Notes under the pieces: model-generated | The model's database searches: none | Told to the model about the DNA's origin: nothing | The model's input: only the letters and a program-made list of their open reading frames with translations | NCBI RefSeq assembly: GCF_049803835.1 | Contig: NZ_JBNAGK010000006.1 | Coordinates: 186,001 to 250,000, forward strand | DNA: 64,000 bases | Origin: Pacificoceanicola sp049803835 | Lineage (GTDB): Bacteria > Pseudomonadota > Alphaproteobacteria > Rhodobacterales > Rhodobacteraceae | Direction of reading: 5' to 3' | Part shown: positions 41,634 to 49,389 of the stretch, in pieces | Layout: each line of letters opens with the position of its first letter | Position numbering within the stretch: position 1 is the stretch's first letter | Made by a program: the position numbers and the translations under genes

Positions 41634-42431
41634 ATGAAACGCTGGATCCCCTTCTTGAATTCCGTGCCGACGGTGAACGTCGTGCGTTTGCAAGGCGCCA
41701 TCGGCATGGGCGGGCGGGGATCTATCAATGACCGCAACACCGCCTCGATGCTGGAAAAGGCGTTCACCAAGGGCAAGCCCAAAGCCGTGGCGCTGGAAAT
41801 CAACTCGCCCGGTGGTTCGCCCGTTCAAAGCTCCCTGATCGGGGCCCGCATCCGGCGGCTGGCGGAGGAGAACGAGGTCAAGGTCTTTGCCTTCGTCGAG
41901 GACGTCGCGGCCTCGGGTGGCTATTGGCTGGCCTCGGCGGCGGACGAGATCTGGGCCGACGAAAGCAGCATCCTCGGCTCCATAGGTGTCATCTCCGCAG
42001 GCTTTGGCGCGCATGTCTTCCTGCAGCGGCAGGGGATCGAGCGGCGGGTGCATACGGCGGGCAAGTCGAAATCCATGATGGACCCGTTCAAGCCCGAAAC
42101 CGAAGAAGACGTCGCCCGCCTCAACCGGCTGCTCGGGCAATTGCACGACAATTTCATCAGCCACGTGAAGACCGCCCGCCAAGGCAAGCTCAAGGAGAAC
42201 CCGGACCTGTTCACCGGCGAAATCTGGGTTGGCCGCCACGCGGTCGAGCAGGGCCTGGCCGATGGCGTCGGGCATCTGGTGCCGAAGATGAAAGAACGCT
42301 TCGGCGACAACGTCAGGTTCCGCCGGTTCGCCGCGAAGAAACCGTTCTTCCCGCGTCTGGGCCTGTCGATGGCGCAGGGTGTATTGACGGAATTCGAGGA
42401 ACGCGCGGAGTTCGCGCGGTTCGGCCTCTGA
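41634..42431 (+). CDS. sppA: S49 family peptidase (half-length SppA type)
   Basis: 265 residues, the short one-domain SppA form. The catalytic serine is in EDVAASGGYWLASAADEI near 85-102. The dyad lysine is expected in TAGKSKSMMDPFKPET near 141-156, and SILGSIGVISAG near 112-123 is the usual core. There is no clear N-terminal signal peptide or membrane helix, so it may be peripheral, unlike classic signal peptide peptidase A. It heads a tight four-gene plus-strand operon with the microprotein, antiporter and SDR. Confidence 0.92.
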   Translation: MKRWIPFLNSVPTVNVVRLQGAIGMGGRGSINDRNTASMLEKAFTKGKPKAVALEINSPGGSPVQSSLIGARIRRLAEENEVKVFAFVEDVAASGGYWLASAADEIWADESSILGSIGVISAGFGAHVFLQRQGIERRVHTAGKSKSMMDPFKPETEEDVARLNRLLGQLHDNFISHVKTARQGKLKENPDLFTGEIWVGRHAVEQGLADGVGHLVPKMKERFGDNVRFRRFAAKKPFFPRLGLSMAQGVLTEFEERAEFARFGL

Positions 42432-42432
42432 C

Positions 42433-42606
42433 GTGCTGGTCAAGGCGGTCTCCCTTTTCCTGATCTTCATTGCCGTGCTGGCAATGTTCGGCAAGCTGCG
42501 CTTGCCGGGACAGAAACGCATCGCCGACGTCCGCTGTCCGAAATGCGGACGCTATCGCATCGGCAAGGGCCCCTGCCCGTGCAACACTCCGAAAAAAAAG
42601 AGCTGA
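42433..42606 (+). CDS. 57-residue membrane-anchored zinc-ribbon microprotein
   Basis: From GTG 42433, 1 bp after the sppA stop, to TGA 42604-42606, 1 bp before the antiporter ATG. The protein is MLVKAVSLFLIFIAVLAMFG (one transmembrane helix), then RLPGQKRIADV and a half zinc ribbon CPKCGRYRIGKGPCPC, ending in a basic KKKS tail. The tight fit between neighbours and intact cysteine pairs (CxxC and CxC) argue that it is real. It probably works at the membrane with SppA or the antiporter. No named family known to me. Confidence 0.82.
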   Translation: MLVKAVSLFLIFIAVLAMFGKLRLPGQKRIADVRCPKCGRYRIGKGPCPCNTPKKKS

Positions 42607-42607
42607 C

Positions 42608-43558
42608 ATGGTCTTTGCCTACGCGATCCTGGGTCTGCTGATCCTGCTTCTTGCCGGCGATGCACTGGTGAAAGGCGCCGTCAACCTCAGCCTGCGCGTC
42701 GGGATTCCGGCGCTGATCGTCAGCCTGACCATCGTTGCCTTCGGCACTTCCGCGCCGGAATTGCTGATCTCGGTCAAGGCGGCGCTGGACGGCGTACCGG
42801 GCATTGCGTTGGGCAACGTGGTCGGCTCCAACACCGCCAACGTGCTGCTGGTGCTGGGTCTTCCCGCGATGATCGCGGTCATGCACACGTCCGAATGCAA
42901 CACCCGCAAGAGCTTTGTGCAGATGATGGGCGCAACGCTGCTGTTCATCGCCCTGGCCTTCCGGGGTACATTCGACCGGGTGGCGGCGCTGGTGCTGCTG
43001 GCCGCGCTTGCCGCGTTTCTCTGGGTCTCGGTCCGCGACGCGCTGGCGCATCGCCGCGCCGGGGATCTCGAACCCGAGTTGGAGGAACCCGAGGGCGCAG
43101 ACCCCGACATGCCCTGGTGGCGGATTGTCCTCTACCTCGTGCTCGGCCTTGTCGGTTTGCCGTGGGGCGCCAGCCTGCTGGTCGACAGTGCCCGCGAGAT
43201 CGCGCTGATGTACGGCGTCTCGGACACGGTGATCGGTCTGACCCTCGTGGCCGTCGGCACCTCCCTGCCGGAACTCGCCACGACCGTCATGGCAGCGATC
43301 CGTCGTCAGGCGGATGTCGCGCTCGGCAACGTGATCGGCTCGAACCTTTTCAACCTCTTGGCCATCATCGGCATTGCCGCGCTGATCAAGCCGATGCCGG
43401 TGGACCCGGCGTTCCTGCAGTTCGACCTCTGGGTCATGCTCGCCGCCTCCCTCCTGCTGATCCCCTTCGTCTTCCTGCGGCAGAACCTCACGCGGCTCTG
43501 GGGTATCGTGCTGACCGTGCTCTACGCGGCGTATGTCTTCGCCGTTCTGGCGCTGTGA
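42608..43558 (+). CDS. calcium/sodium antiporter of the CaCA family (YrbG type)
   Basis: 316 residues with about ten membrane helices in two inverted halves. The alpha-repeats are plain: AFGTSAPELLISVKAAL near 45-61 with GNVVGSNTANVLLVLG, and AVGTSLPELATTVMAAI near 218-234 with GNVIGSNLFNLLAIIG. An acidic loop (EPELEEPEGADPD) separates the halves. It exchanges Na+ for Ca2+ at the inner membrane. Confidence 0.95.
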   Translation: MVFAYAILGLLILLLAGDALVKGAVNLSLRVGIPALIVSLTIVAFGTSAPELLISVKAALDGVPGIALGNVVGSNTANVLLVLGLPAMIAVMHTSECNTRKSFVQMMGATLLFIALAFRGTFDRVAALVLLAALAAFLWVSVRDALAHRRAGDLEPELEEPEGADPDMPWWRIVLYLVLGLVGLPWGASLLVDSAREIALMYGVSDTVIGLTLVAVGTSLPELATTVMAAIRRQADVALGNVIGSNLFNLLAIIGIAALIKPMPVDPAFLQFDLWVMLAASLLLIPFVFLRQNLTRLWGIVLTVLYAAYVFAVLAL

Positions 43559-43566
43559 GGCGGATC

Positions 43567-44355
43567 ATGGGGGCTGCGGGAAAGGCTCTGGTGACCGGCG
43601 CAGCCAGGCGGCTCGGCCGGTCCATGGCACTTTATCTCGCCGGGCGCGGCTATGACGTGGCCGTGCATTTTGCCGGGTCCGCCGACGCGGCCGAGGAAAC
43701 AGTCGGCGACATCCGTGCCCTGGGCGTCCAGGCCGAAGCCCTGCAAGCCGATCTGCTGAACGAGGCGGAGACCGCCGGATTGATCGACCGTGCGCGCGAG
43801 GCCCTGGGTGGACCGCTGACCCTGCTGGTCAACAATGCTTCGATCTTCGAGCAGGACGACATCCGCACCGCCAGCCGGGAAAGCTGGGATCGCCATATGG
43901 AGAGCAACCTGCGCGCGCCTTTCGTGCTGACGCAGGGCTTCGCCGCACAGGTGCCGAACCCGCTGACGGATGAGACCGGCGAGCCGCTGGCGCAGGGGCT
44001 CATCGTCAACATGATTGACCAGCGGGTGCGCAAGCTGACGCCGATGTTCGCCAGCTACACCATTGCGAAGATGGGCCTCTGGGCGCTCACGCGGACCGCC
44101 GCGCAGGGGCTTGCGCCGGCCGTTCGCGTCAACGCGATCGGCCCCGGACCGACGCTGCAGGGACCGGGGCAGGACCCGGACCAGTTTGCCCGGCAAAGGC
44201 GCGCAACGATCCTTGACCGGGGCGCGAATCCCGCCGACATCACCGCCGCGCTCGGCTACTTCATCGACTCGCCTGCCGTCACCGGACAGTTGCTTTGCGT
44301 CGACGGCGGACAGCATCTGGCATGGGAAACACCGGACGTTGTAGGCCTTGAATAA
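43567..44355 (+). CDS. SDR-family oxidoreductase (FolM/pteridine-reductase-like)
   Basis: 262 residues of Rossmann fold. NADP-binding TGAARRLGRS near 10-19, LVNNASIFEQDD near 87-98, and the catalytic Tyr and Lys in YTIAKMGLW near 161. The arginine pair after the glycine motif and NNASIF are typical of pteridine reductase or FolM-like members, so dihydromonapterin/dihydrofolate reduction is a fair guess. It lies 8 bp after the antiporter and closes the operon. Confidence 0.85.
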   Translation: MGAAGKALVTGAARRLGRSMALYLAGRGYDVAVHFAGSADAAEETVGDIRALGVQAEALQADLLNEAETAGLIDRAREALGGPLTLLVNNASIFEQDDIRTASRESWDRHMESNLRAPFVLTQGFAAQVPNPLTDETGEPLAQGLIVNMIDQRVRKLTPMFASYTIAKMGLWALTRTAAQGLAPAVRVNAIGPGPTLQGPGQDPDQFARQRRATILDRGANPADITAALGYFIDSPAVTGQLLCVDGGQHLAWETPDVVGLE

Positions 44356-44653
44356 GCATGCTGAACGCAAGTTTTGCACCGCTTCACGATCTGTCACCGA
44401 AGTGTTACGGAATTGTTAAGAAACTCAAAGACTTGCGACACGCTCGGTTTTCTTTTGAATGATTTCAATGGCTTGCAAGTTTGCACAAAAATTAATCAAT
44501 TGGGCGAACCCTGCTGGATACAAGGAAAATTCCCGGATGCCTGCAAACTGCCTACAGAGTTATCCACATGATCCGTGGATGTTATAAGCCTTGAACAGAC
44601 CGGCGCGGCATTGCAGCCGATCCGGAGAATCACATGCTGCCGTGAAGGAACCC
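44356..44653. other. AT-rich gap before uvrC with DnaA box and repeats
   Basis: No gene seen. The stretch is markedly AT-richer than its surroundings. It contains a perfect DnaA box TTATCCACA (44560-44568), part of a larger dyad ATCCAC/GTGGAT (44562-44580). It also has two related copies of GCAAGTTTTGCAC (44367-44379) and GCAAGTTTGCAC (44475-44486), 108 bp apart. One DnaA box does not make an origin; the box could mark DnaA control of uvrC. Confidence 0.5.
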
Positions 44654-46519
44654 ATGACCGATCCAACGCCTCCGATTCGCAAGGGCTATCCGGTCATTCA
44701 GGACTACCTGAAGACCCTGGACGGCAGTCCCGGCGTCTATCGTATGCTGGACGACCAATCGCGCGTTCTATACGTCGGAAAGGCCCGCAACCTGAGGGCG
44801 CGGGTGTCGAGCTACGCCCGCCCCTCGGCCCAGCATTCCCGGCGCATCGAGCGGATGATCTCCGAGACGGCCTCGATGATGTTCCTCACGACGCGGACGG
44901 AAACCGAGGCGCTGCTGCTCGAACAGAACCTGATCAAGCAGCTCAAGCCGAAGTTCAACGTGCTGCTGCGCGACGACAAGAGCTTCCCGAACATCCTCGT
45001 CACCGACCACCCCTACCCGATGATCAAGAAGCATCGCGGGGCGAAGAAGGAGGGCGGCAGCTACTACGGCCCCTTCGCCAGCGCCGGGGCGGTGACGCGG
45101 GTGCTCTCGCAGTTGCAGAAGGGCTTCCAGCTCCGCAACTGCTCGGATTCGATGTTTGAGACCCGCACGCGGCCCTGCCTGCAATACCAGATCAAGCGCT
45201 GCTCAGGTCCATGCGTCGGAAAGATCAGCGAAGCGGAATACGCGAAGGCCGTGAAGGACGCGCAGCGCTTCCTGTCGGGGAAATCGACGGAGATCCAGGA
45301 GACGCTGGCGGCGCAGATGGCGCAAGCCTCCGAGGACATGGAGTTCGAGCGGGCGGCGGCCCTGCGCGACCGCATCCGGGCGCTGACCCAGGTCCAGACC
45401 GCGCAGGGCATCAACCCGCAGGGTGTGGCGGAGGCGGACATCATCGCGCTGCACATGGAAAGCGGTCAGGCCTGCGTGCAGGTCTTCTTCATCCGAGCCA
45501 ACCAGAACTGGGGCAACCGCGACTTCTACCCCCGCGTCGGGCCGGATGTGGGCGAAGCAGAGGTCATGGAAGCCTTCATCGGACAGTTCTACGACCAGAA
45601 GGAGCCGCCCCGGCTGCTGCTGCTGTCTCATGGTATCGAGGATGCTGACCTGATGTGTCAGGCCCTCTCCGACAAACTCGGACGCAAAGTGGAGATAACC
45701 GTGCCGCAGCGCGGGGAGAAGTCGGAGCTGGTCGACTCGGCGCTGCGCAATGCCCGGGAGAGCCTCGCGCGGCGCATGTCGGAGAGCGCCACGCAGGCGA
45801 AGCTGCTGCGCGGGCTGGCGGAAGCCTTCGGGCTGGAAAACCCGCCGGAGCGGATCGAAGTCTACGACAACAGCCACATCCAGGGCACCAACGCCGTGGG
45901 CGGCATGATCGTCGCGGGGCCGGACGGGTTCATGAAGAACCAGTATCGCAAGTTCAACATTCGCGGCGACGAACTGGTGCCCGGCGATGACTTCGGCATG
46001 ATGAAGGAGGTGCTGAACCGGCGCTTGAAGCGGCTCTTGAAGGAGGACCCGGACCGGACAAAGGGGCTTTGGCCCGACCTGATGCTGATCGACGGCGGCG
46101 CCGGGCAGGTCTCGGCGGTGGCGGAAATCATGGCGGAGCATGGGGTGGAGGATGTGCCCTTTGTCGGTGTCGCCAAAGGCGTGGACCGCGATGCGGGCAA
46201 GGAAGAGTTCCACCGAATGGGCGAGCGACCCTTTGCGCTGCGGCACAACGATCCGGTGCTGTACTTCGTCCAGCGGCTGCGTGACGAGGCGCACCGCTTT
46301 GCCATCGGCACGCACCGGGCGAAACGGGCGAAGTCCAACATGAAGAACCCGCTGGACGAGATTTCCGGCGTCGGCGGCGCGCGCAAGCGAGCGTTGCTGG
46401 CGCATTTCGGGTCGGCGAAGGCGGTCAGCCGCGCGAACGTCTCGGATCTGAAGGCGGTCGAAGGCGTTTCGGAATCGCTGGCCGAACGGATCTATGCGTT
46501 TTTTCGCGAGGGCGGGTGA
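44654..46519 (+). CDS. uvrC: excinuclease ABC subunit C
   Basis: 621 residues, complete. N-terminal GIY-YIG nuclease (GSPGVYRMLDDQSRVLYVGKARNL near 20-45), cysteine cluster and YYGPFASAGAV near 135, UVR domain for UvrB binding (EDMEFERAAALRDRIRAL near 213-230), C-terminal RNase H-like nuclease (EVYDNSHIQGTNAVGGMIV near 400 and LMLIDGGAGQ near 476), and helix-hairpin-helix pair (ISGVGGARKRALLAHFG) at the end. It incises damaged DNA. ATG 44654 with GAAGGAA 4 bp before is preferred to an in-frame ATG at 44591. Confidence 0.97.
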   Translation: MTDPTPPIRKGYPVIQDYLKTLDGSPGVYRMLDDQSRVLYVGKARNLRARVSSYARPSAQHSRRIERMISETASMMFLTTRTETEALLLEQNLIKQLKPKFNVLLRDDKSFPNILVTDHPYPMIKKHRGAKKEGGSYYGPFASAGAVTRVLSQLQKGFQLRNCSDSMFETRTRPCLQYQIKRCSGPCVGKISEAEYAKAVKDAQRFLSGKSTEIQETLAAQMAQASEDMEFERAAALRDRIRALTQVQTAQGINPQGVAEADIIALHMESGQACVQVFFIRANQNWGNRDFYPRVGPDVGEAEVMEAFIGQFYDQKEPPRLLLLSHGIEDADLMCQALSDKLGRKVEITVPQRGEKSELVDSALRNARESLARRMSESATQAKLLRGLAEAFGLENPPERIEVYDNSHIQGTNAVGGMIVAGPDGFMKNQYRKFNIRGDELVPGDDFGMMKEVLNRRLKRLLKEDPDRTKGLWPDLMLIDGGAGQVSAVAEIMAEHGVEDVPFVGVAKGVDRDAGKEEFHRMGERPFALRHNDPVLYFVQRLRDEAHRFAIGTHRAKRAKSNMKNPLDEISGVGGARKRALLAHFGSAKAVSRANVSDLKAVEGVSESLAERIYAFFREGG

Positions 46520-46529
46520 GGCCGGACGA

Positions 46530-46641
46530 GCGAAAATTTTGTCTTCGCAAAATTTTGCTGCGGGGCTCTGCCGTCGCCATTGTCGCTCGGACCAATGGCG
46601 CAACACTGGCGACCCCCGCGGTACTATTGGACCAAAGAAGA
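46530..46641 (+). repeat. 3'-end-associated repeat, copy 4, with AAAATTTTG stem
   Basis: Downstream of uvrC. CGAAAATTTTG (46530-46540) and CAAAATTTTG (46547-46556) flank TCTTCG, the latter continuing as CTGCGGGGCTCTGCCG. The end GTACTATTGGACCAAAGAAGA (46621-46641) matches the tail of the elements at 20283, 37810 and 55589. The convergent oxidoreductase gene ends immediately after. Confidence 0.7.
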
Positions 46642-46646
46642 CCGGG

Positions 46647-47684
46647 TCAGCGCAGGAGGCCGGCCGTGTGGAAGCCTTGCGGGATGGCATCGCTGCCATT
46701 GAGGACAAGGTCCGCCATGACCTGCGCCACCTTCGGAGCCATGCCAAAGCCGATCTTGAAGCCGCCATTTGCGATGTAGTGACGCGGTCTGCCGGGCCAC
46801 GGCCCGAGCAGCGGAGCGCGGGTCTTCGCCCGGGGGCGCACACCGGCCCAGCGTTTTATGACCCTGGCGGTCGACAGCTGCGGCAAGGCGTCGAGGGCAC
46901 GGGCCAGCAGGTCGTCCGACAGGGTGTCGGTGGCGGCCGGATCGTCGAAGTCGCGTTCCGAGGTGGAGCCGATGGCCGTGGTGCCGTCGGCATGCGGGAT
47001 GATGTGCAGGCCACCGGGGAAGAGTTGCGGGGCGTCCCTGGCGTCGAAGTCGAGCAGAATCGCCTGTCCCTTGACGCCATCGCCGACCCTTCGGTCAAAA
47101 TGGCCGTTCAGATCGAGTAGCCCCTGCCAACCGGTGGCGTGCACAATTGCGCCCTCGTCCTCGGCTTCGGTCAGGATTTCAGCGCCGTTTGCACGCAGCG
47201 CCGCCACCAGCGCGTCGCAGGCGCGGCGGGGGTGCAGGCGGGCGCTCAGGGTGTCGTGGATCAGGAGGCCAGCCGGGCTTTGCGGGACGACGTCGCCTTT
47301 GGCCTCGACGATCTCCCAAGTCGCCCGGCCTTGCCAGAGAGTCCTTGCGTTCTCGCCGCGCGCCCGGGCCAGGGCCAGCGCAGCCTCGTCGGCGATGGGT
47401 TGCAGGCGTCCGGTGCGTCCATAGCCCGGGGAAACTCCCCCGGCGTCTTCCACGGCTTTCCAGAACTGCTCGGCCATCAGCAGGCTGTCGAGTTGGAACG
47501 CCTTCTTCTCGTTCCAGTTTTCCGGCACATGCGGCGCGAGCGCCCCGACGATGCCGCCCGATGCGCCGGCGCCAGGGCCGAACGGATCGACCACGCGCAC
47601 CTTCGCGCCGCGCCGCACGCAGGCAAAGGCAATGCTCAGGCCGAAGGCGCCCGCCCCGCGAACGGTCACATCCACGCTTGTCAT
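46647..47684 (-). CDS. FAD-dependent oxidoreductase, likely stand-alone MnmC(o) module
   Basis: 345 residues of the DAO/glycine-oxidase fold: dinucleotide motif VRGAGAFGLSIAFACVRRGAKVRVVD at 8-33 and C-terminal GGFKIGFGMAPKVAQVMADLV. It lies divergent to mnmD with a 151-bp shared promoter region. In E. coli the two activities form one fused MnmC protein: the FAD part turns cmnm5(s2)U34 into nm5(s2)U34, which the MnmD part then methylates. The pairing here suggests a split MnmC. Alternatives are a ThiO-like or amino-acid oxidase. Confidence 0.8.
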   Translation of the reverse strand: MTSVDVTVRGAGAFGLSIAFACVRRGAKVRVVDPFGPGAGASGGIVGALAPHVPENWNEKKAFQLDSLLMAEQFWKAVEDAGGVSPGYGRTGRLQPIADEAALALARARGENARTLWQGRATWEIVEAKGDVVPQSPAGLLIHDTLSARLHPRRACDALVAALRANGAEILTEAEDEGAIVHATGWQGLLDLNGHFDRRVGDGVKGQAILLDFDARDAPQLFPGGLHIIPHADGTTAIGSTSERDFDDPAATDTLSDDLLARALDALPQLSTARVIKRWAGVRPRAKTRAPLLGPWPGRPRHYIANGGFKIGFGMAPKVAQVMADLVLNGSDAIPQGFHTAGLLR

Positions 47685-47835
47685 TGTCGCTCCCTGGCTT
47701 CAAAACTCGGATGACACCTATACCGTTTCCGGCAGAACCTGAATCGCTAATGCGCTGTCGGGCCATCGCTTTGCTGCGACATTTGCGATGTCCTGTGTTT
47801 CAGGTATCCCGGCGACTGCTCGATAAGGAAAACCC

Positions 47836-48501
47836 ATGACAGGCCAGAGTGCGCTCGACTGGCGAGGCGAGGTGCCCGTCTCGACGCGGTTCGATGATCC
47901 CTATTTCTCGCTCGATAATGGCTTTGCCGAGACGCGTCATGTCTTCCTCGACGGCAACGGCTTGCCGGAGCGGTTCAGGGACGGCTTTCACATCGCCGAA
48001 CTGGGGTTCGGGACCGGGATGAACCTGCTCGCCGCGCTGTTGCTCTGGCGGCAGGCGGGCAAGCCCGGACCGCTGACATTCACCACCTTCGAAGCCTATC
48101 CGCTGTCCGGTCCGGAGATGATCCGCGCGCAGGCGGCCTTTCCGGACGTCGCGGAGGTGACGGCCGAACTGGCCCCCTTCTGGCATGCGGATGCCCACCG
48201 GATCGACCTGCCGGACCTTCGTTTCGAGATGATCGTAGGCGACGCGCGGCAGACGCTGCCGCTCTGGCAGAACAAGGCCGACGCCTGGTTCCTCGACGGG
48301 TTTTCCCCGGCGAAGAACCCGGAACTCTGGGATCCCTCCCTGATGCGGGCAGTGGCCGATCACACCAACCCCGGAGGCACTGCCGCCACATACACCGCCG
48401 CCGGGCACGTCCGGCGCAGCCTGGCGGAGGCCGGGTTCACGGTGGTGCGTGCGCGCGGCTATGGCCGAAAAAGACACATGACACAGGCCCGGATGGGTTG
48501 A
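47836..48501 (+). CDS. mnmD: tRNA (5-methylaminomethyl-2-thiouridylate)-methyltransferase MnmD
   Basis: 221 residues. SAM-binding motif IAELGFGTGMNLLAAL near 53-68 and the catalytic signature WFLDGFSPAKNPELWD near 150-165 are those of MnmD. N-terminal DDPYFSLDNGFAETRHVFL is also characteristic. It finishes mnm5U34 in the wobble position of certain tRNAs. No oxidoreductase domain is fused, unlike E. coli MnmC. ATG 47836 with AAGGAAAA in front. Confidence 0.95.
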   Translation: MTGQSALDWRGEVPVSTRFDDPYFSLDNGFAETRHVFLDGNGLPERFRDGFHIAELGFGTGMNLLAALLLWRQAGKPGPLTFTTFEAYPLSGPEMIRAQAAFPDVAEVTAELAPFWHADAHRIDLPDLRFEMIVGDARQTLPLWQNKADAWFLDGFSPAKNPELWDPSLMRAVADHTNPGGTAATYTAAGHVRRSLAEAGFTVVRARGYGRKRHMTQARMG

Positions 48502-48515
48502 CTGGATAGACCGAC

Positions 48516-49385
48516 ATGAAAGAACAGAACCTTGGCCTCGGCATCTGGCTGATGGTCGTGACCACCTTCATCTTTGCCATGCAGGACGGGCTCTCGCGGC
48601 ACCTTGCCGGGGAATACAATACCATGATGGTGGTGATGATCCGCTACTGGTTCTTTGCCGCCTTCGTCATGGCCATTGCCAAGCGTCAGGCCGGCGGGCT
48701 GCGCAGCGCGGCACAGTCCGGCGTGCCTTGGGTCCAGGCGTTCCGCGCCGCGCTGCTGGTGGTGGAGATCAACGTCATGGTGGTCGGCTTCGTCTTTCTC
48801 GGTCTGGTCGAGAGCCACGCGGTGTTTGCCTGCTACCCGCTGCTCGTCGCCGCGCTCTCCGGCCCGGTGCTCGGCGAAAAGGTCGGTTGGCGGCGATGGG
48901 CGGCAATCGGGGTCGGTTTCGTCGGCGTGATCATCATTCTTCAGCCTTCCGGCGGTGTCTTTTCGCCCTATGCCGCCATCCCGCTTCTCGCCGCCCTCAT
49001 GTTTGCGCTCTACGGCCTGCTGACCCGCTACGTGGCGCGGACGGACACGGCGGCGACGTCCTTCTTCTACACCGGCACCGTGGGCATGGTCGTCGCGACC
49101 GCTATCGGGGCGTGGTACTGGGTGCCGATGAGCACGCCGGACTGGGGCTGGATGGCGCTGCTTTGCATGACTGGCGCGGCGGGACACTACACCTTGATCC
49201 GGGTCTACGAAGTGGCGGAGGCCAGCGCCGTGCAGCCCTTCGCCTACCTGCAGCTTGTCTTTGCCAGCATCCTCGGCATCGTGGTCTTCGGCGAGACGAT
49301 CCGCGCCAATGTCGCCATCGGCGTGGCGCTGATCATCGCGGCGGGGCTGTTCACGCTCTGGCGGGCGCGGAAGGCTGCCGCCTGA
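48516..49385 (+). CDS. EamA/DMT-family permease
   Basis: 289 residues with about ten membrane helices in two EamA halves. FAMQDGLSRHLAGEYNTMMVVMIRYWFFAAFVMA starts the first, and AVQPFAYLQLVFASILGIVVFGETI in the second is the typical EamA end. It transports an unknown small metabolite across the inner membrane. It follows mnmD by 14 bp and is likely co-transcribed. Confidence 0.92.
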   Translation: MKEQNLGLGIWLMVVTTFIFAMQDGLSRHLAGEYNTMMVVMIRYWFFAAFVMAIAKRQAGGLRSAAQSGVPWVQAFRAALLVVEINVMVVGFVFLGLVESHAVFACYPLLVAALSGPVLGEKVGWRRWAAIGVGFVGVIIILQPSGGVFSPYAAIPLLAALMFALYGLLTRYVARTDTAATSFFYTGTVGMVVATAIGAWYWVPMSTPDWGWMALLCMTGAAGHYTLIRVYEVAEASAVQPFAYLQLVFASILGIVVFGETIRANVAIGVALIIAAGLFTLWRARKAAA

Positions 49386-49389
49386 CGGT

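Noticed and set aside
44374..44571. 65-codon open frame before uvrC
   Set aside because: It lies in AT-rich, repeat-containing noncoding DNA, has no ribosome-binding site and no protein-like pattern.
44356..44653. Chromosomal origin of replication
   Set aside because: Only one perfect DnaA box is present and the neighbours (SDR, uvrC) are not those usually found at alphaproteobacterial origins.
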